A stretch of DNA of 64,000 nt from an uncultured Glaciecola sp. (GTDB lineage Bacteria > Pseudomonadota > Gammaproteobacteria > Enterobacterales > Alteromonadaceae). This document shows, one piece after another, positions 27,990 through 38,774 of the stretch (positions are counted from its first letter, which is position 1; the number at the start of each line of letters is the position of its first letter). Location: contig CANMCE010000007.1 of assembly GCA_947496235.1 (NCBI GenBank), forward strand, positions 62,001 through 126,000, in the 5' to 3' direction. The notes below the pieces were generated by a model. The model worked only from the letters and a program-made list of their open reading frames with translations. It did not search any database and had not been told where the DNA came from. The position numbers and the translations under genes are program-made.

Positions 27990-29288
27990 ATGTCAAATAC
28001 TAGGTTAACTAAACTCACTCCAACGCGAATACCGAAAAGTCGTCACAACCTAAGATCTAGTGCTTTATCTGAAAACGCTGTAACTGTATTGTCTACACTG
28101 AATGATGCTGGCTTTGACGCTTATGTAGTAGGTGGTTGGGTTAGAGACAGTTTGTTAGGTATGTCCCCCAAAGACGTTGATATAGTAACTAACGCGACGC
28201 CAGAACAGATTAAAGGGCTATTTAAAAACTGCAGGTTAATCGGAAGGCGCTTTAGGTTGGCCCATGTCTATTTTGGTAGAGAGATTCTTGAAGTTGCAAC
28301 ATATCGAGGTCATCACACTGAGGACAGTGACAACGAATTAAGCCAATCTAGTTCCTCAGGTCAACTGGTACGAGATAATGTATTTGGCTCTATAGAAGAA
28401 GATGCTGCTAGACGAGATTTTAGTTTAAATGCGATGTATTTCGATGCTCGAAGCGACTCCATTCTCGACTTTGCAAATGGGATGGCATCTCTAAAAGAGA
28501 AAACTCTAACTATGATCGGGGAGTTAGAAAATAGGTTTACTGAAGATCCCGTTCGAATGCTAAGAGCTGTTAGATTTTCCAATAAACTTGATATGCAAAT
28601 TCCAACCGATATGACACAGGCAATAATCAAGTTTGGACATTTGTTGGCAACAATACCACCAGCCAGATTATTTGAAGAAATTAATAAGTTGTTTTTATCC
28701 GGTAAGGGGCAGAAGGCATTAGATTCGTTGATAGAACTCAGCCTAATGAAACATTTGTTTCCGACTTGGGCAGCTAGTGCTAAATCCAAAGATTCGAAAG
28801 AATATCACTTCGCACGAAAAATGTTGACCAATACAGATGAAAGAATTGCGACTAACAATAGGGTCACTCCCGCTTTTTTGTATGCAACGATTCTTTGGTA
28901 TTCTTTAGAGGAAAAAACAGAAACATTGGTTCAAGAAAGTAACCTGTCTCGATATGATGCGATTAATATTGCTGTTGTTGAAACCTTAACCCTACAGTGT
29001 AAGAGAGTTATGATTCCAAAACGTTTCTCTGTAACCATGCGCGAGATATGGTCGCTACAATACAGATTAACAAGGCGCTTCGGGAAAAAGCCTTTTGCTC
29101 TTATAATGCACGCAAAATTTAGGGCCGCTTATGATTTTCTATGTTTAAGAGCTGAAGTTGAAGGCGGGCAAATGCTTGAGTTGGCCGAATGGTGGACTGA
29201 CTTTCAAAAGGCTGACCAAAATAAAAAACGTCAAATGGTTCTTCCATCCAAATATAAAGGCAAAAGGGCTAAAAATTCAAGGCGATAA
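27990..29288 (+). CDS. pcnB: Poly(A) polymerase I
   Basis: Adds 3' poly(A) tails that promote RNA decay. The 432-residue protein has the nucleotidyltransferase head with VVGGWVRDSLLGMSPKDVDIVTNA, then RRDFSLNAMYFD and RFTEDPVRMLRAVRFSNKL, and a basic C-terminus ending GKRAKNSRR. The RRDFT(S)xNA and basic tail separate it from the CCA-adding enzyme. It is followed 2 bp later by folK. Confidence 0.96.
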   Translation: MSNTRLTKLTPTRIPKSRHNLRSSALSENAVTVLSTLNDAGFDAYVVGGWVRDSLLGMSPKDVDIVTNATPEQIKGLFKNCRLIGRRFRLAHVYFGREILEVATYRGHHTEDSDNELSQSSSSGQLVRDNVFGSIEEDAARRDFSLNAMYFDARSDSILDFANGMASLKEKTLTMIGELENRFTEDPVRMLRAVRFSNKLDMQIPTDMTQAIIKFGHLLATIPPARLFEEINKLFLSGKGQKALDSLIELSLMKHLFPTWAASAKSKDSKEYHFARKMLTNTDERIATNNRVTPAFLYATILWYSLEEKTETLVQESNLSRYDAINIAVVETLTLQCKRVMIPKRFSVTMREIWSLQYRLTRRFGKKPFALIMHAKFRAAYDFLCLRAEVEGGQMLELAEWWTDFQKADQNKKRQMVLPSKYKGKRAKNSRR

Positions 29289-29290
29289 TT

Positions 29291-29809
29291 ATGTTATTAG
29301 ATATAGCTTACATTGGATTGGGTAGTAATTTAAAAAATCCCAGCCAGCAAATTAAAGACGCTTTACGAGAACTCCATCAAAGCTCAAATATTTGTGTACA
29401 AGCTTGTTCTCATTTGTATAAAAGTAAACCTCTAGGCCCACAAAATCAGCCTCTTTATACCAACGCTGTGTGTAAATTAAACACTTCATTATCTCCCATT
29501 GAACTTCTCGATGTATTACAAAGTATTGAAACAAACCATAAAAGAGAACGAAATGGCGAAAAATGGGGGCCTAGAACCCTAGATCTGGATATATTGTTAT
29601 TTAATCAAGAGCGAATAAATTGCGAAAGATTAAAAGTGCCCCATATAGGCATGCAACACAGGGAATTTGTATTAGTACCTTTATTTGAAATCGCTCCGGA
29701 TTTAGTCATGCATGACGGCAGAAGTCTGGCAGCATGGATCAACGACTGTGATTTAAACGGCTTAAAACGCCTGAACAATAAAATAGATTTCGCCAGCATA
29801 GCGGCTTAA
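29291..29809 (+). CDS. folK: 2-amino-4-hydroxy-6-hydroxymethyldihydropteridine pyrophosphokinase
   Basis: Transfers pyrophosphate from ATP to hydroxymethyl-dihydropterin in folate synthesis. The 172 residues contain YIGLGSNLKNP, SKPLGPQNQPLYTNAV, the signature KWGPRTLDLDILLF and PHIGMQHREFVLVPL. It begins 2 bp after pcnB, the common pcnB-folK unit, with panB-panC following. Confidence 0.97.
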   Translation: MLLDIAYIGLGSNLKNPSQQIKDALRELHQSSNICVQACSHLYKSKPLGPQNQPLYTNAVCKLNTSLSPIELLDVLQSIETNHKRERNGEKWGPRTLDLDILLFNQERINCERLKVPHIGMQHREFVLVPLFEIAPDLVMHDGRSLAAWINDCDLNGLKRLNNKIDFASIAA

Positions 29810-29827
29810 TTATTTAATAATTACTTG

Positions 29828-29863
29828 GGACACTCAGTTTATTTAAGGAATTTGGACACGCAA
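29828..29863 (+). repeat. Two dispersed words before panB, one overlapping its start codon
   Basis: GGACACTCAG (29828-29837, one mismatch) and an exact GGACACGCAA (29854-29863) lie in the folK-panB gap in the same orientation. The final A of the exact copy is the first base of the panB ATG. The ribosome site AAGGAA lies between the two copies. Confidence 0.85.
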
Positions 29864-30657
29864 TGAAAAAAGTGACAGTTTCGACCCTAACAAAAATGAA
29901 GCAAGAAGGTGAAAAAATTGCTTGTCTTACAGCGTACGATGCTAGTTTCGCTAAGCTTTTCGATACTTCTGGGGTAGAAGTATTGCTGATTGGCGATTCT
30001 TTGGGGATGGTATTAAAAGGTGAGGACGATACCCTTTCAGTCAGTGTTGAAGAGATTGCTTATCATGTAAAAAGTGTCAGAGCAGGAACTAATAAATCAA
30101 TGGTTGTCGCTGATATGCCATTTATGAGCTATTCCACACCTGAATTGGCTTGTACAAACGCCGCAAAATTAATGGCCAATGGCGCGAATATGGTAAAGCT
30201 CGAAGGTGGTGACTGGTTATATGAAACCATAAAACAATTGGTTGAAAGAGGTGTACCTGTATGTGGACATCTTGGCTTGACCCCTCAATCAGTGAATGTG
30301 TTTGGTGGTTTCAAAGTTCAAGGCAGAAACTCTGAACAAGCCGAAGCCCTCCTTCAGAGTGCAAAGCAGCTTGAACAAGCAGGGATTCAATTGCTTGTAT
30401 TAGAATGTGTACCTCAATCCTTGGCTGAACACATCAGTCAAAATTTGAGTGTCCCAGTAATCGGCATTGGGGCGGGAGCAGATACAGATGGGCAAATTTT
30501 AGTCATGCATGACATGATAGGAGTAAGTGCCAATTATATGCCTAAGTTCTCCAAAGATTTTTTGGCAGAAACAGGTAGTATCTCAAAAGCCGTTGAAGCT
30601 TATGTATCAGCAGTAAAATCTGGTGATTTTCCCAGTAATGAACACTCTTTTGATTAA
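29863..30657 (+). CDS. panB: 3-methyl-2-oxobutanoate hydroxymethyltransferase
   Basis: First committed step of pantothenate synthesis (ketoisovalerate to ketopantoate). The 264 residues contain [14 protein letters not shown], the signature-like [18 protein letters not shown] (metal ligands Asp), [19 protein letters not shown] and [17 protein letters not shown]. panC follows by 17 bp. The start codon overlaps a dispersed word; a sister word also lies inside, coding LSVP. Confidence 0.97.
   Translation: MKKVTVSTLTKMKQEGEKIACLTAYDASFAKLFDTSGVEVLLIGDSLGMVLKGEDDTLSVSVEEIAYHVKSVRAGTNKSMVVADMPFMSYSTPELACTNAAKLMANGANMVKLEGGDWLYETIKQLVERGVPVCGHLGLTPQSVNVFGGFKVQGRNSEQAEALLQSAKQLEQAGIQLLVLECVPQSLAEHISQNLSVPVIGIGAGADTDGQILVMHDMIGVSANYMPKFSKDFLAETGSISKAVEAYVSAVKSGDFPSNEHSFD
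30445..30454 (-). repeat. Sister 10-bp word, exact TTGAGTGTCC (inside panB)
   Basis: Encodes Leu-Ser-Val in panB. Confidence 0.75.
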
Positions 30658-30674
30658 TGTAGAATTTAGCAACA

Positions 30675-32533
<1,859 letters not shown>

Positions 32534-32653
32534 TTAATTGATGTGTATTATGCAGCAGAGTAAATAGGATTGCGACCCTTTGTCAGCGCTAAATCAGCCT
32601 GTTTTTAAGGTAAAACCTTTGATAGTGGAAGAGCAGACTTAATCAACAAACCT

Positions 32654-32682
32654 TTGCGTGTCCCAAAAAAAATTGAGTGTCC
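32654..32682 (-). repeat. Tandem dispersed words TTGCGTGTCC and TTGAGTGTCC
   Basis: An exact copy of each of the two words (32654-32663 and 32673-32682) in the same orientation, 9 bp apart. They lie in the 176-bp gap between the hemB start and the 3' end of the GGDEF gene. The rest of the gap should hold the hemB promoter. Confidence 0.85.
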
Positions 32683-32691
32683 TAGGTTATA

Positions 32692-34569
32692 TTAGTAATC
32701 TTCGGCAATCACAACATTGCGGCCATTTTGCTTTGCCTGGTAAAGCAACTTATCTGCAAATCCAAACAATAATTTTTGTTCATCTTCAGTCGCCACAACT
32801 CTGCTAGTTACGCCTATACTCACGGTAAACGACAGATGTTTACTTTGATATTTTGTATCGTGCTCTTCAGTCGCTTTACGAATGTTTTCCATAAGCTTTT
32901 TAGCACCAGACAGGTCCGTATTCGGTAAAAGTGCGACAAATTCTTCGCCGCCATAACGACAAATAACATCGGCGGGACGCTTAATGTTTTGTTGCAAGAT
33001 AATGGCGAAAGTTTTTAAGCATTCATCGCCTGCCAGATGACCAAATTCATCGTTTACCTTTTTGAAATAGTCAATATCCAAAACAGCGACTGACAATGGT
33101 GTTCTTTCTCGTCGGCTACGTCGAATTTCAGCGATATATCGTTTATCAAAATAACGTCTATTCATTAACCCAGTCAGAGGATCTATTGCACTTAATCGCT
33201 CAAGTTCATTATTGGCTTCAGATAACTCTCTTAACGCAATTTCTAGTTCTAGGGTTCGCTCTTCAACTCTGTATTCAAGCTCTTGCTTGGCTTTTTCTTG
33301 GACACGCAAAAGATCATCTTTGGCCAAAATTGCTTGGCGCTCGCTTTCTATTGCAGAAGCCCTTGCAGTTTCAGTTTCTTTATATTGACTACTGAAACTC
33401 ATCGCTAACGCTAGGGCCAGAAGCATAGTCTCAGTAATTGCCCCAACCATTAACAAATAACTGCCATCAATAGGAAACTCATAAAGCCCTAAGTTTTCAA
33501 AGGTCGTTGTTAACCCACTTAGCAATAAGACTCCCCAAGCAGCGGTAAAAAACTGCGCAACCAAGCTTCCATTTATTGCGAGACTTACTGCTGACACCAC
33601 AATGAAAGGAGCCGACAGGGCAATCATTAACAAAACTCCCTTTATCATGATTTCATAAGGGAATATTGAACTCGCGAAAAACATAATGAAACAGACGTAC
33701 TTGATAGCATTTAAGGTTAAATAAAGCCGTTTACTCGTTCGTTTTAATTCTAAGATATCGACTGATAATTGAATGATTAACGCGATTGTTAGACAGGCAA
33801 AAAATAAAATGGCGCGCTCTTGAAACCAAATATTGTCTGGCCAGAAGAATCGAAAACTCACGCCATGTAAGGTCGCCACTACCATCGCAAAACAAAATAC
33901 ATAACAAGTATAGATACCAGCGGTCTTGTTTTTTGTAGTAGCAAAAATAAATAAGTTCGCTACTGCCATTGCCATCATGTAGCCAAAAAATAACCCAATA
34001 AATAGTTTGTGCGCACCGCTATATTCCAAGAAGTCAGAGTCTAGCCAAATGCGCATAGGCATTTTTACCGGCCCTTTAGTACTGACTTTAAAATATATAT
34101 CTATGCGTTTAATATTTTCAGGAATCGGTAGCAAAAATTGCTCGTATTGTACTGGTCTATACTCAAAGTTTTGCGCATCACCGACAGTATAGGTCGCAAC
34201 GATTTCTTGTGTATCAGCATCTATCATCCAAATATCAACATGATCTAATAGTCCGTAGTTGATTTCCATTAAGTAAGATAAGGATGGATTAGGTGTTTTG
34301 AAATTAGCTTTAAACCAATACGGGTTTTTCGATACCCCGGAGTTTCTCTTAGTCGCTTTTTCCCACTTATCCTCCGACAATTCCAATACTTGGGGGAGTT
34401 CAAGAAACTGCTGGGTTTGTTCATAGTAAAAAAGTTCCGGTGCAACACTTGCATCAGAACCTTTCTTAGTTAAAGCCATAGTAAGCAATAACAAACTTAA
34501 ACCAAAAAGAAATACTATACCGGCTATCCAAGAGCTCTTATTTCTGGCTAAGATATGGTTTGCTTCCAT
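32692..34569 (-). CDS. Membrane diguanylate cyclase with 7TMR-DISM sensor
   Basis: A protein of about 625 residues from the chosen start. An N-terminal TM anchor is followed by a periplasmic 7TMR-DISM extracellular type-2 domain (about 40-170), a block of seven TM helices (about 175-370), a coiled coil and a GGDEF domain. The motif is GGEEF, preceded by RPAD at the inhibitory-site position, so active cyclic di-GMP synthesis is likely. The start at 34569 has AAGGA 7 bp before it and begins 1 bp after the tatD stop, so it is last in the tat cluster. An exact dispersed word lies in the coiled-coil part. Confidence 0.9.
   Translation of the reverse strand: MEANHILARNKSSWIAGIVFLFGLSLLLLTMALTKKGSDASVAPELFYYEQTQQFLELPQVLELSEDKWEKATKRNSGVSKNPYWFKANFKTPNPSLSYLMEINYGLLDHVDIWMIDADTQEIVATYTVGDAQNFEYRPVQYEQFLLPIPENIKRIDIYFKVSTKGPVKMPMRIWLDSDFLEYSGAHKLFIGLFFGYMMAMAVANLFIFATTKNKTAGIYTCYVFCFAMVVATLHGVSFRFFWPDNIWFQERAILFFACLTIALIIQLSVDILELKRTSKRLYLTLNAIKYVCFIMFFASSIFPYEIMIKGVLLMIALSAPFIVVSAVSLAINGSLVAQFFTAAWGVLLLSGLTTTFENLGLYEFPIDGSYLLMVGAITETMLLALALAMSFSSQYKETETARASAIESERQAILAKDDLLRVQEKAKQELEYRVEERTLELEIALRELSEANNELERLSAIDPLTGLMNRRYFDKRYIAEIRRSRRERTPLSVAVLDIDYFKKVNDEFGHLAGDECLKTFAIILQQNIKRPADVICRYGGEEFVALLPNTDLSGAKKLMENIRKATEEHDTKYQSKHLSFTVSIGVTSRVVATEDEQKLLFGFADKLLYQAKQNGRNVVIAEDY
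33300..33309 (+). repeat. Dispersed 10-bp word, exact GGACACGCAA (inside GGDEF gene)
   Basis: Encodes Leu-Arg-Val on the coding strand, in the linker before the GGDEF domain. Confidence 0.85.
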
Positions 34570-34570
34570 T

Positions 34571-35356
34571 TCAGTCCTTAAATGCTGAAAATAATTTAAA
34601 CGCGTTTTGCTTAGTCTTCGATAGTATTCTATCGGCATTTTCACCAATTATTTCAGCTATTTCTTGTGAAACATGAATAATGTTTTCAGGTACATTGATA
34701 CGGCTTTTCGATTTTAAGGTTTTTGGAAAGAGGTATGGAGAATCGGTTTCTAATAACATTCTTTCAAGAGGAAGAGAACCAACAGCTTCTCTTAAGTCAA
34801 TGCCTCTTTTTAAATCACATACCCAACCTGTGACCCCAATATAGCATCCTAAAGAGAGATATTGAGTTAATTGAGCTTGATTGCCGGTGAAACAATGAGC
34901 AATTTTAAATTTTGTATTTTTTGCGTGTCCCGTTAATAATTCAACCTGAGTATCAAAGGCATCCCTTTCATGTAGATAAAGGCCCAAGTTATGGGTGGAT
35001 GCCAATTCAATTTGCTCTTTGAACGCAAAAATCTGTTGTTCAGGCGTAGAAAAGTTACGATTAAAGTCCAATCCGCATTCGCCAATTGCAGCAAAATGAG
35101 GGACATCAATTAACCCCATTAAAATATTTTTTGAATCGGCATTCCATTCTTTTGCATGATGAGGATGGACACCCGCAGTGAAATAAAGAGAAATGGGACA
35201 GGTATTGAAGTTTTCGCAAAACTCTTTTGCTTTGACCGCTTCTTCAAGGTTACTTGATATAATCAGAATGCCTTCGACACCAGCTTTATAGGCTGCTAAT
35301 AAAACAGCTTCGGGGTCAAACCTCTTGTCAAATAAATTGACCCCAATATCAAACAC
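34571..35356 (-). CDS. tatD: TatD family metal-dependent DNase
   Basis: A 261-residue TIM-barrel hydrolase of the TatD family, with 3'-5' exonuclease/DNase activity in E. coli and no direct role in Tat transport. Metal and catalytic segments: FDIGVNLFDKRFD (atypical for the usual HxH, here with Asn), TAGVHPHHAKEW, GECGLDFNR, LHERDAF, AHCFTG and LLETDSPYLFP. It begins 2 bp after the small unknown gene and ends 1 bp before the GGDEF gene. An exact dispersed word encodes GHA. Confidence 0.93.
   Translation of the reverse strand: MFDIGVNLFDKRFDPEAVLLAAYKAGVEGILIISSNLEEAVKAKEFCENFNTCPISLYFTAGVHPHHAKEWNADSKNILMGLIDVPHFAAIGECGLDFNRNFSTPEQQIFAFKEQIELASTHNLGLYLHERDAFDTQVELLTGHAKNTKFKIAHCFTGNQAQLTQYLSLGCYIGVTGWVCDLKRGIDLREAVGSLPLERMLLETDSPYLFPKTLKSKSRINVPENIIHVSQEIAEIIGENADRILSKTKQNAFKLFSAFKD
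34921..34930 (-). repeat. Dispersed 10-bp word, exact TTGCGTGTCC (inside tatD)
   Basis: On the coding strand it reads GGA CAC GCA (Gly-His-Ala). Confidence 0.85.
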
Positions 35357-35358
35357 AG

Positions 35359-35859
35359 CTATTTAATTCTTGTAACTTTTGAACGCCGATTAGAATCTGG
35401 CGTAGAAAGGAAATAGGACGATAAAAAGCCTTTTTCGACAATAACTTGATCACCTTCATCTACTTTCAAGCGGCTTTTTTCTTTTTCTTTCCAAACTTGC
35501 CCTGTATTTAGAGTAAAGATCCTAAAGCCTCTGCTATCTGCTACGATTTTAGTGACTTTGGATGTGATTTCTGTCGGGCTATTATCGGCAATAGGCTTTG
35601 CTATCTTTTCAGCGCCAAACTCTTCTATCTCACTCTGACTTATTTGTTTTGCTCTTACCTGTTCTTGAGGACGAGAACTTTCAACCGATTCAAGCTTTTC
35701 TACCTTTTTTGCCTTTTTTACAGCTCTGAATATGTCGTCGTAGCAAGCCAAACGCTTCTCGTCCGATTCAATTTTTGCACAATCTTTTGGTGAATTCGAA
35801 GCAAAAACCAGCTGATTGATATTTAACAGTAATAGCACAAACAATATTCTTTTAATCAT
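35359..35859 (-). CDS. Small periplasmic protein of unknown function between tatC and tatD
   Basis: About 166 residues. It begins with a signal peptide ([20 protein letters not shown]) and then the segment [18 protein letters not shown], which has two cysteines that could pair. A charged linker follows, then a C-terminal domain of about 60 residues that looks beta-rich ([20 protein letters not shown]). I do not recognise a named family; similar CAxI..D..RLACYD starts occur in many proteobacterial periplasmic proteins. The chosen ATG overlaps the tatC stop (ATGATTAA) and has AGGAAG just before it, so translation is probably coupled to tatC. Confidence 0.8.
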   Translation of the reverse strand: MIKRILFVLLLLNINQLVFASNSPKDCAKIESDEKRLACYDDIFRAVKKAKKVEKLESVESSRPQEQVRAKQISQSEIEEFGAEKIAKPIADNSPTEITSKVTKIVADSRGFRIFTLNTGQVWKEKEKSRLKVDEGDQVIVEKGFLSSYFLSTPDSNRRSKVTRIK

Positions 35860-36598
35860 CTTCCTGAATTTCCTCTTCTGCTTCACGCTTTCGAGAATAA
35901 ATGGAACCTATAATAATCCCAACCTCGTATAGCAGCCACATTGGTACCGCTAAAAGCACTTGTGAAATTACATCAGGCGGCGTTAAGAGCATACCCACGA
36001 TAAATACACCAACTACAACAAAGGGGCGTTTTTTCCGTAAACTTTGGGCGTCAGTAATTCCCGTCCAACACATTAAAATAATAGCTACAGGAATTTCAAA
36101 GGCTACACCAAAAGCAAAAAATATTTTCAAAACAAAATTTAGGTAACTTGAAATATCCGTACTAATCAATACGCCCGCTGGCGCCACGCTGTTGAAAAAC
36201 ATGAAAGCCAAAGGAAATACGACATAGTAGGCAAACGCCATTCCCGCATAAAACAATATGGTAGAACTAATCAAGAGAGGGGCGACTAGTTGCTTCTCAT
36301 TTCGATACAATCCTGGAGCAACAAACGCCCAAATCTGATACAAGACAACAGGTATCGCAATAAAAAATGACAGAACTAGAGTGAGCTTAAAAGGTGCGAG
36401 AAACGGCGAAGCAACATCTGTGGCTATCATTGAAGAGCCTTCTGGCATCTCGGCCAGTAAAGGTGTTGCAATGTAAGCGTATATTTCCTGAGCGAAATAA
36501 AACAAACACAGAAAAACAATGAGTACCGCTACTAAGGCCTTAAGTAATCGGCTTCTTAATTCTACTAAGTGTGAGATTAAACTACTGGTCTGCGTCAT
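35852..36598 (-). CDS. tatC: Twin-arginine translocase subunit TatC
   Basis: Polytopic inner-membrane receptor for twin-arginine signal peptides. The 248-residue protein has six TM segments and the family motifs [16 protein letters not shown] at the N-terminus, the periplasmic proline-rich loop with [18 protein letters not shown], and [17 protein letters not shown]. It overlaps tatB by 17 bp and the following small gene by 8 bp. The order tatA-tatB-tatC is standard. Confidence 0.97.
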   Translation of the reverse strand: MTQTSSLISHLVELRSRLLKALVAVLIVFLCLFYFAQEIYAYIATPLLAEMPEGSSMIATDVASPFLAPFKLTLVLSFFIAIPVVLYQIWAFVAPGLYRNEKQLVAPLLISSTILFYAGMAFAYYVVFPLAFMFFNSVAPAGVLISTDISSYLNFVLKIFFAFGVAFEIPVAIILMCWTGITDAQSLRKKRPFVVVGVFIVGMLLTPPDVISQVLLAVPMWLLYEVGIIIGSIYSRKREAEEEIQEDD

Positions 36599-36953
36599 TC
36601 TGCTTTTTTTGCTCTATGGAAATAATATCTTGTTCTGATGTGGAATTAGACTTTTTTGTAGGTTCGTAGGGAGTTTGAACAGACGCAGCGGCCGCTTTAA
36701 GCTCTTCAACACTGCGACGAATATCTTCTCCAACATTCTCTAATCCAGCTTTTTCGGCCTTTTTTAGATGTTCATGTAGTTCATGTGTCTTAAGTTGATT
36801 TGAGACTTCCTGTTTAAATCCATTGGCTACCGACTTAATGCTTCGGACAGTGTCAATAGTAGAACGGATAGCGCTAGGCAGCCGCTCTGGCCCAAGAACC
36901 AACAAAGCAATTATGCCAATGACAAGAAGTTCCCAAAACCCAATATCAAACAT
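36582..36953 (-). CDS. tatB: Sec-independent translocase subunit TatB
   Basis: Single-span membrane protein that forms the substrate-binding complex with TatC. The 123 residues open [20 protein letters not shown] and continue [13 protein letters not shown] (the TatB GPERLP hinge), followed by an amphipathic helix and an acidic tail. It lies 5 bp after tatA and overlaps tatC. Confidence 0.96.
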   Translation of the reverse strand: MFDIGFWELLVIGIIALLVLGPERLPSAIRSTIDTVRSIKSVANGFKQEVSNQLKTHELHEHLKKAEKAGLENVGEDIRRSVEELKAAAASVQTPYEPTKKSNSTSEQDIISIEQKKQNDADQ

Positions 36954-36958
36954 AAGCG

Positions 36959-37192
36959 TTATTCTTTAACTTTTTCTTTCTGTTCAACAGTAGTTTCGGT
37001 CGTTGTTTTTTTCTCTTCTACAGCATTAAAGTCAGCATCTTGCTGCTTAGATTTGTCTTCATCATCGCTCATTGCTTTCTTAAAACCTTTTAGAGCAGCG
37101 CCTAGATCACTACCCACATTTCGGAGTTTTTTAGTACCGAAAAGTAAAACGACGATGCCGAGAACGATTAATATTTCCCAAAAACTTGGCAT
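36959..37192 (-). CDS. tatA: Sec-independent translocase subunit TatA
   Basis: Pore-forming Tat component. The 77-residue protein has one N-terminal TM ([15 protein letters not shown]), the [24 protein letters not shown] hinge region (motif FGxKKLR) and a charged C-terminal tail. The N-terminal polar residue usual in TatA (Gln8) reads Glu here. It is the first gene of the tat cluster. Confidence 0.96.
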   Translation of the reverse strand: MPSFWEILIVLGIVVLLFGTKKLRNVGSDLGAALKGFKKAMSDDEDKSKQQDADFNAVEEKKTTTETTVEQKEKVKE

Positions 37193-37325
37193 ATGAGGAT
37201 CCTTTTTTACTTGTAAAATGGCGATATATTCGCCGTTGACGTATTATCGTGCATTATACCCATTATCTAATTAATATCATTCGAATTAAACTAGGTAAGT
37301 GAAAATATTGACGGAAATTATCTAT

Positions 37326-38339
37326 ATGTATAATAGGACACGCAAACAAAAATTTAGTTTGCTAGCCTTAAAAAAGGAAATTTGCGTGTCCCAAGTTCGG
37401 ATTCTAACGATTTGCGTGTCCTGTTTTCTCTGCCTTTTCGGCTTTAGTGTTGAATCAAGCGCTGACGAAAATAAAGATGTACCGGTAGACTTTTGTCTAG
37501 AAGACAATTGGATCGACAGTGCATATTGTCGCTTCCATTACTCCATAGACAATTCCGCTAATAGTCTAAACGATATGTTTAAAGTTCATCCTGATGTTGA
37601 TGATCCTGCGACAACCCGAGGACGACTGCGATTTGGATGGGAGCCAAGAACCGGAAATTTAGCAGAGTTCGATTTTCGATTCCGTATCAGATTAAAACTT
37701 CCTGCCTTTGAAAACCGAGTAGAATTATTGTTATCTGACGATGAGGATGACATTAACCGGCAAGATGTTAAAGCAGCACGACGGGATGAATTTAATAACA
37801 GTAACAAACCTGTTTTAGCATTACAGTTCAAAACCAAAGAAGACGACAAGATTAGCTACCGCTTAGGATTTGGTCGTGGTAGCCAGTTGTACACTAGAAC
37901 GCGCTATACTGATGTTTACAAAATAGATGAGAAAATCCACTTATTTTATTTTGCAGAGGCCAATTACTATTCAGAAGACAAGCTAGGATTTGAATTCAAT
38001 GGTGTTTTAGGCATTGAGTTAAACGAAACATCGGGAGTCGAATTCAATAATAGTTTTCGATTTAGAGATCCTTCGGACGATTGGTACTGGCGTCATGAGT
38101 TTCAATATCTACTATTAAAAGACGACAGCGCCAGTTATCTTTATACCGCTAGTATCGAGGGAGTAACAAGACCAAACTATCGAAAAGAACAAATGTTTAT
38201 GAGCGTTAGATACAAACAGAAATTTTTGAGAGAGTGGCTATTTATTGAGTTAGAGCCTTATGTTTTATGGCTTCGCAAAGAAGATTTTAGAGCAAGCCTA
38301 GGCATGGCAGTTAGGTTTGAAGTACATTTCGAAACCTAA
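37326..38339 (+). CDS. Predicted outer-membrane or periplasmic beta-rich protein, unknown
   Basis: About 337 residues. A long basic n-region and a hydrophobic core (ILTICVSCFLCLFGF) make a predicted signal peptide ending near VESSA. The mature part is rich in alternating aromatic and charged strands and ends with a phenylalanine-containing strand (MAVRFEVHFET), the look of a beta-barrel or beta-sandwich. No family is recognised. I prefer the ATG at 37326 (GGAA 9 bp before) to the GTG at 37299. Three exact dispersed words sit in the first 96 bp and encode RTRK, CVSQ and CVSC of the signal region. It is divergent from tatA. Confidence 0.7.
   Translation: MYNRTRKQKFSLLALKKEICVSQVRILTICVSCFLCLFGFSVESSADENKDVPVDFCLEDNWIDSAYCRFHYSIDNSANSLNDMFKVHPDVDDPATTRGRLRFGWEPRTGNLAEFDFRFRIRLKLPAFENRVELLLSDDEDDINRQDVKAARRDEFNNSNKPVLALQFKTKEDDKISYRLGFGRGSQLYTRTRYTDVYKIDEKIHLFYFAEANYYSEDKLGFEFNGVLGIELNETSGVEFNNSFRFRDPSDDWYWRHEFQYLLLKDDSASYLYTASIEGVTRPNYRKEQMFMSVRYKQKFLREWLFIELEPYVLWLRKEDFRASLGMAVRFEVHFET
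37336..37421. repeat. Three exact dispersed words in the signal-peptide region
   Basis: GGACACGCAA at 37336-37345 faces TTGCGTGTCC at 37382-37391 (11-bp perfect inverted arms, 34-bp loop). A further TTGCGTGTCC lies at 37412-37421. All are translated as part of the N-terminus of the predicted outer-membrane protein. Confidence 0.85.
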
Positions 38340-38356
38340 CCTCGCATGTTGAAAAA

Positions 38357-38701
38357 TTAGATACTAAAACTAGCGCCACAGCCACAAGTGGTCGTCGCAT
38401 TAGGATTATTTACAAGAAAACGAGAACCTTCTAAACCCTCGGTGTAATCTACGGTACCACCAACCAAATATTGCAAACTCATGGGGTCTACCACTAAAGT
38501 TACAGCATCTTTTTCTATGGTCATATCACCTTCATTTACTTTTTCGTCAAAGGTGAAACCATACTGAAAACCTGAACAACCACCGCCTGTGACATACACA
38601 CGTAACTTTAATTCGGGGTTTTGCTCTTCTTCGATTAATGTTTTGACTTTTTTTGCCGCGGCATCACTAAACTCAATCGGCATTGCTGTTTCTACAGTCA
38701 T
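38357..38701 (-). CDS. erpA: Iron-sulfur cluster insertion protein ErpA
   Basis: A-type carrier that delivers Fe-S clusters to apo-enzymes, including those of isoprenoid synthesis. The 114 residues hold the three ligand cysteines in [15 protein letters not shown] and [12 protein letters not shown] and the family pattern [16 protein letters not shown]. Length and motifs match ErpA rather than IscA (107, with different linker). It stands as a single gene, convergent with the outer-membrane protein gene. Confidence 0.94.
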   Translation of the reverse strand: MTVETAMPIEFSDAAAKKVKTLIEEEQNPELKLRVYVTGGGCSGFQYGFTFDEKVNEGDMTIEKDAVTLVVDPMSLQYLVGGTVDYTEGLEGSRFLVNNPNATTTCGCGASFSI

Positions 38702-38774
38702 TTAATAACTCCAGTTAATTTGCATCCGGCTTCTCGCCGACATCTTGGTGCGAATTATCTAGTACCTGACTAAT

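Noticed and set aside
34570-34647. Longer N-terminus of the 7TM GGDEF protein overlapping tatD
   Set aside because: The extension has no ribosome site, while the ATG at 34569 has AAGGA and sits 1 bp after the tatD stop.
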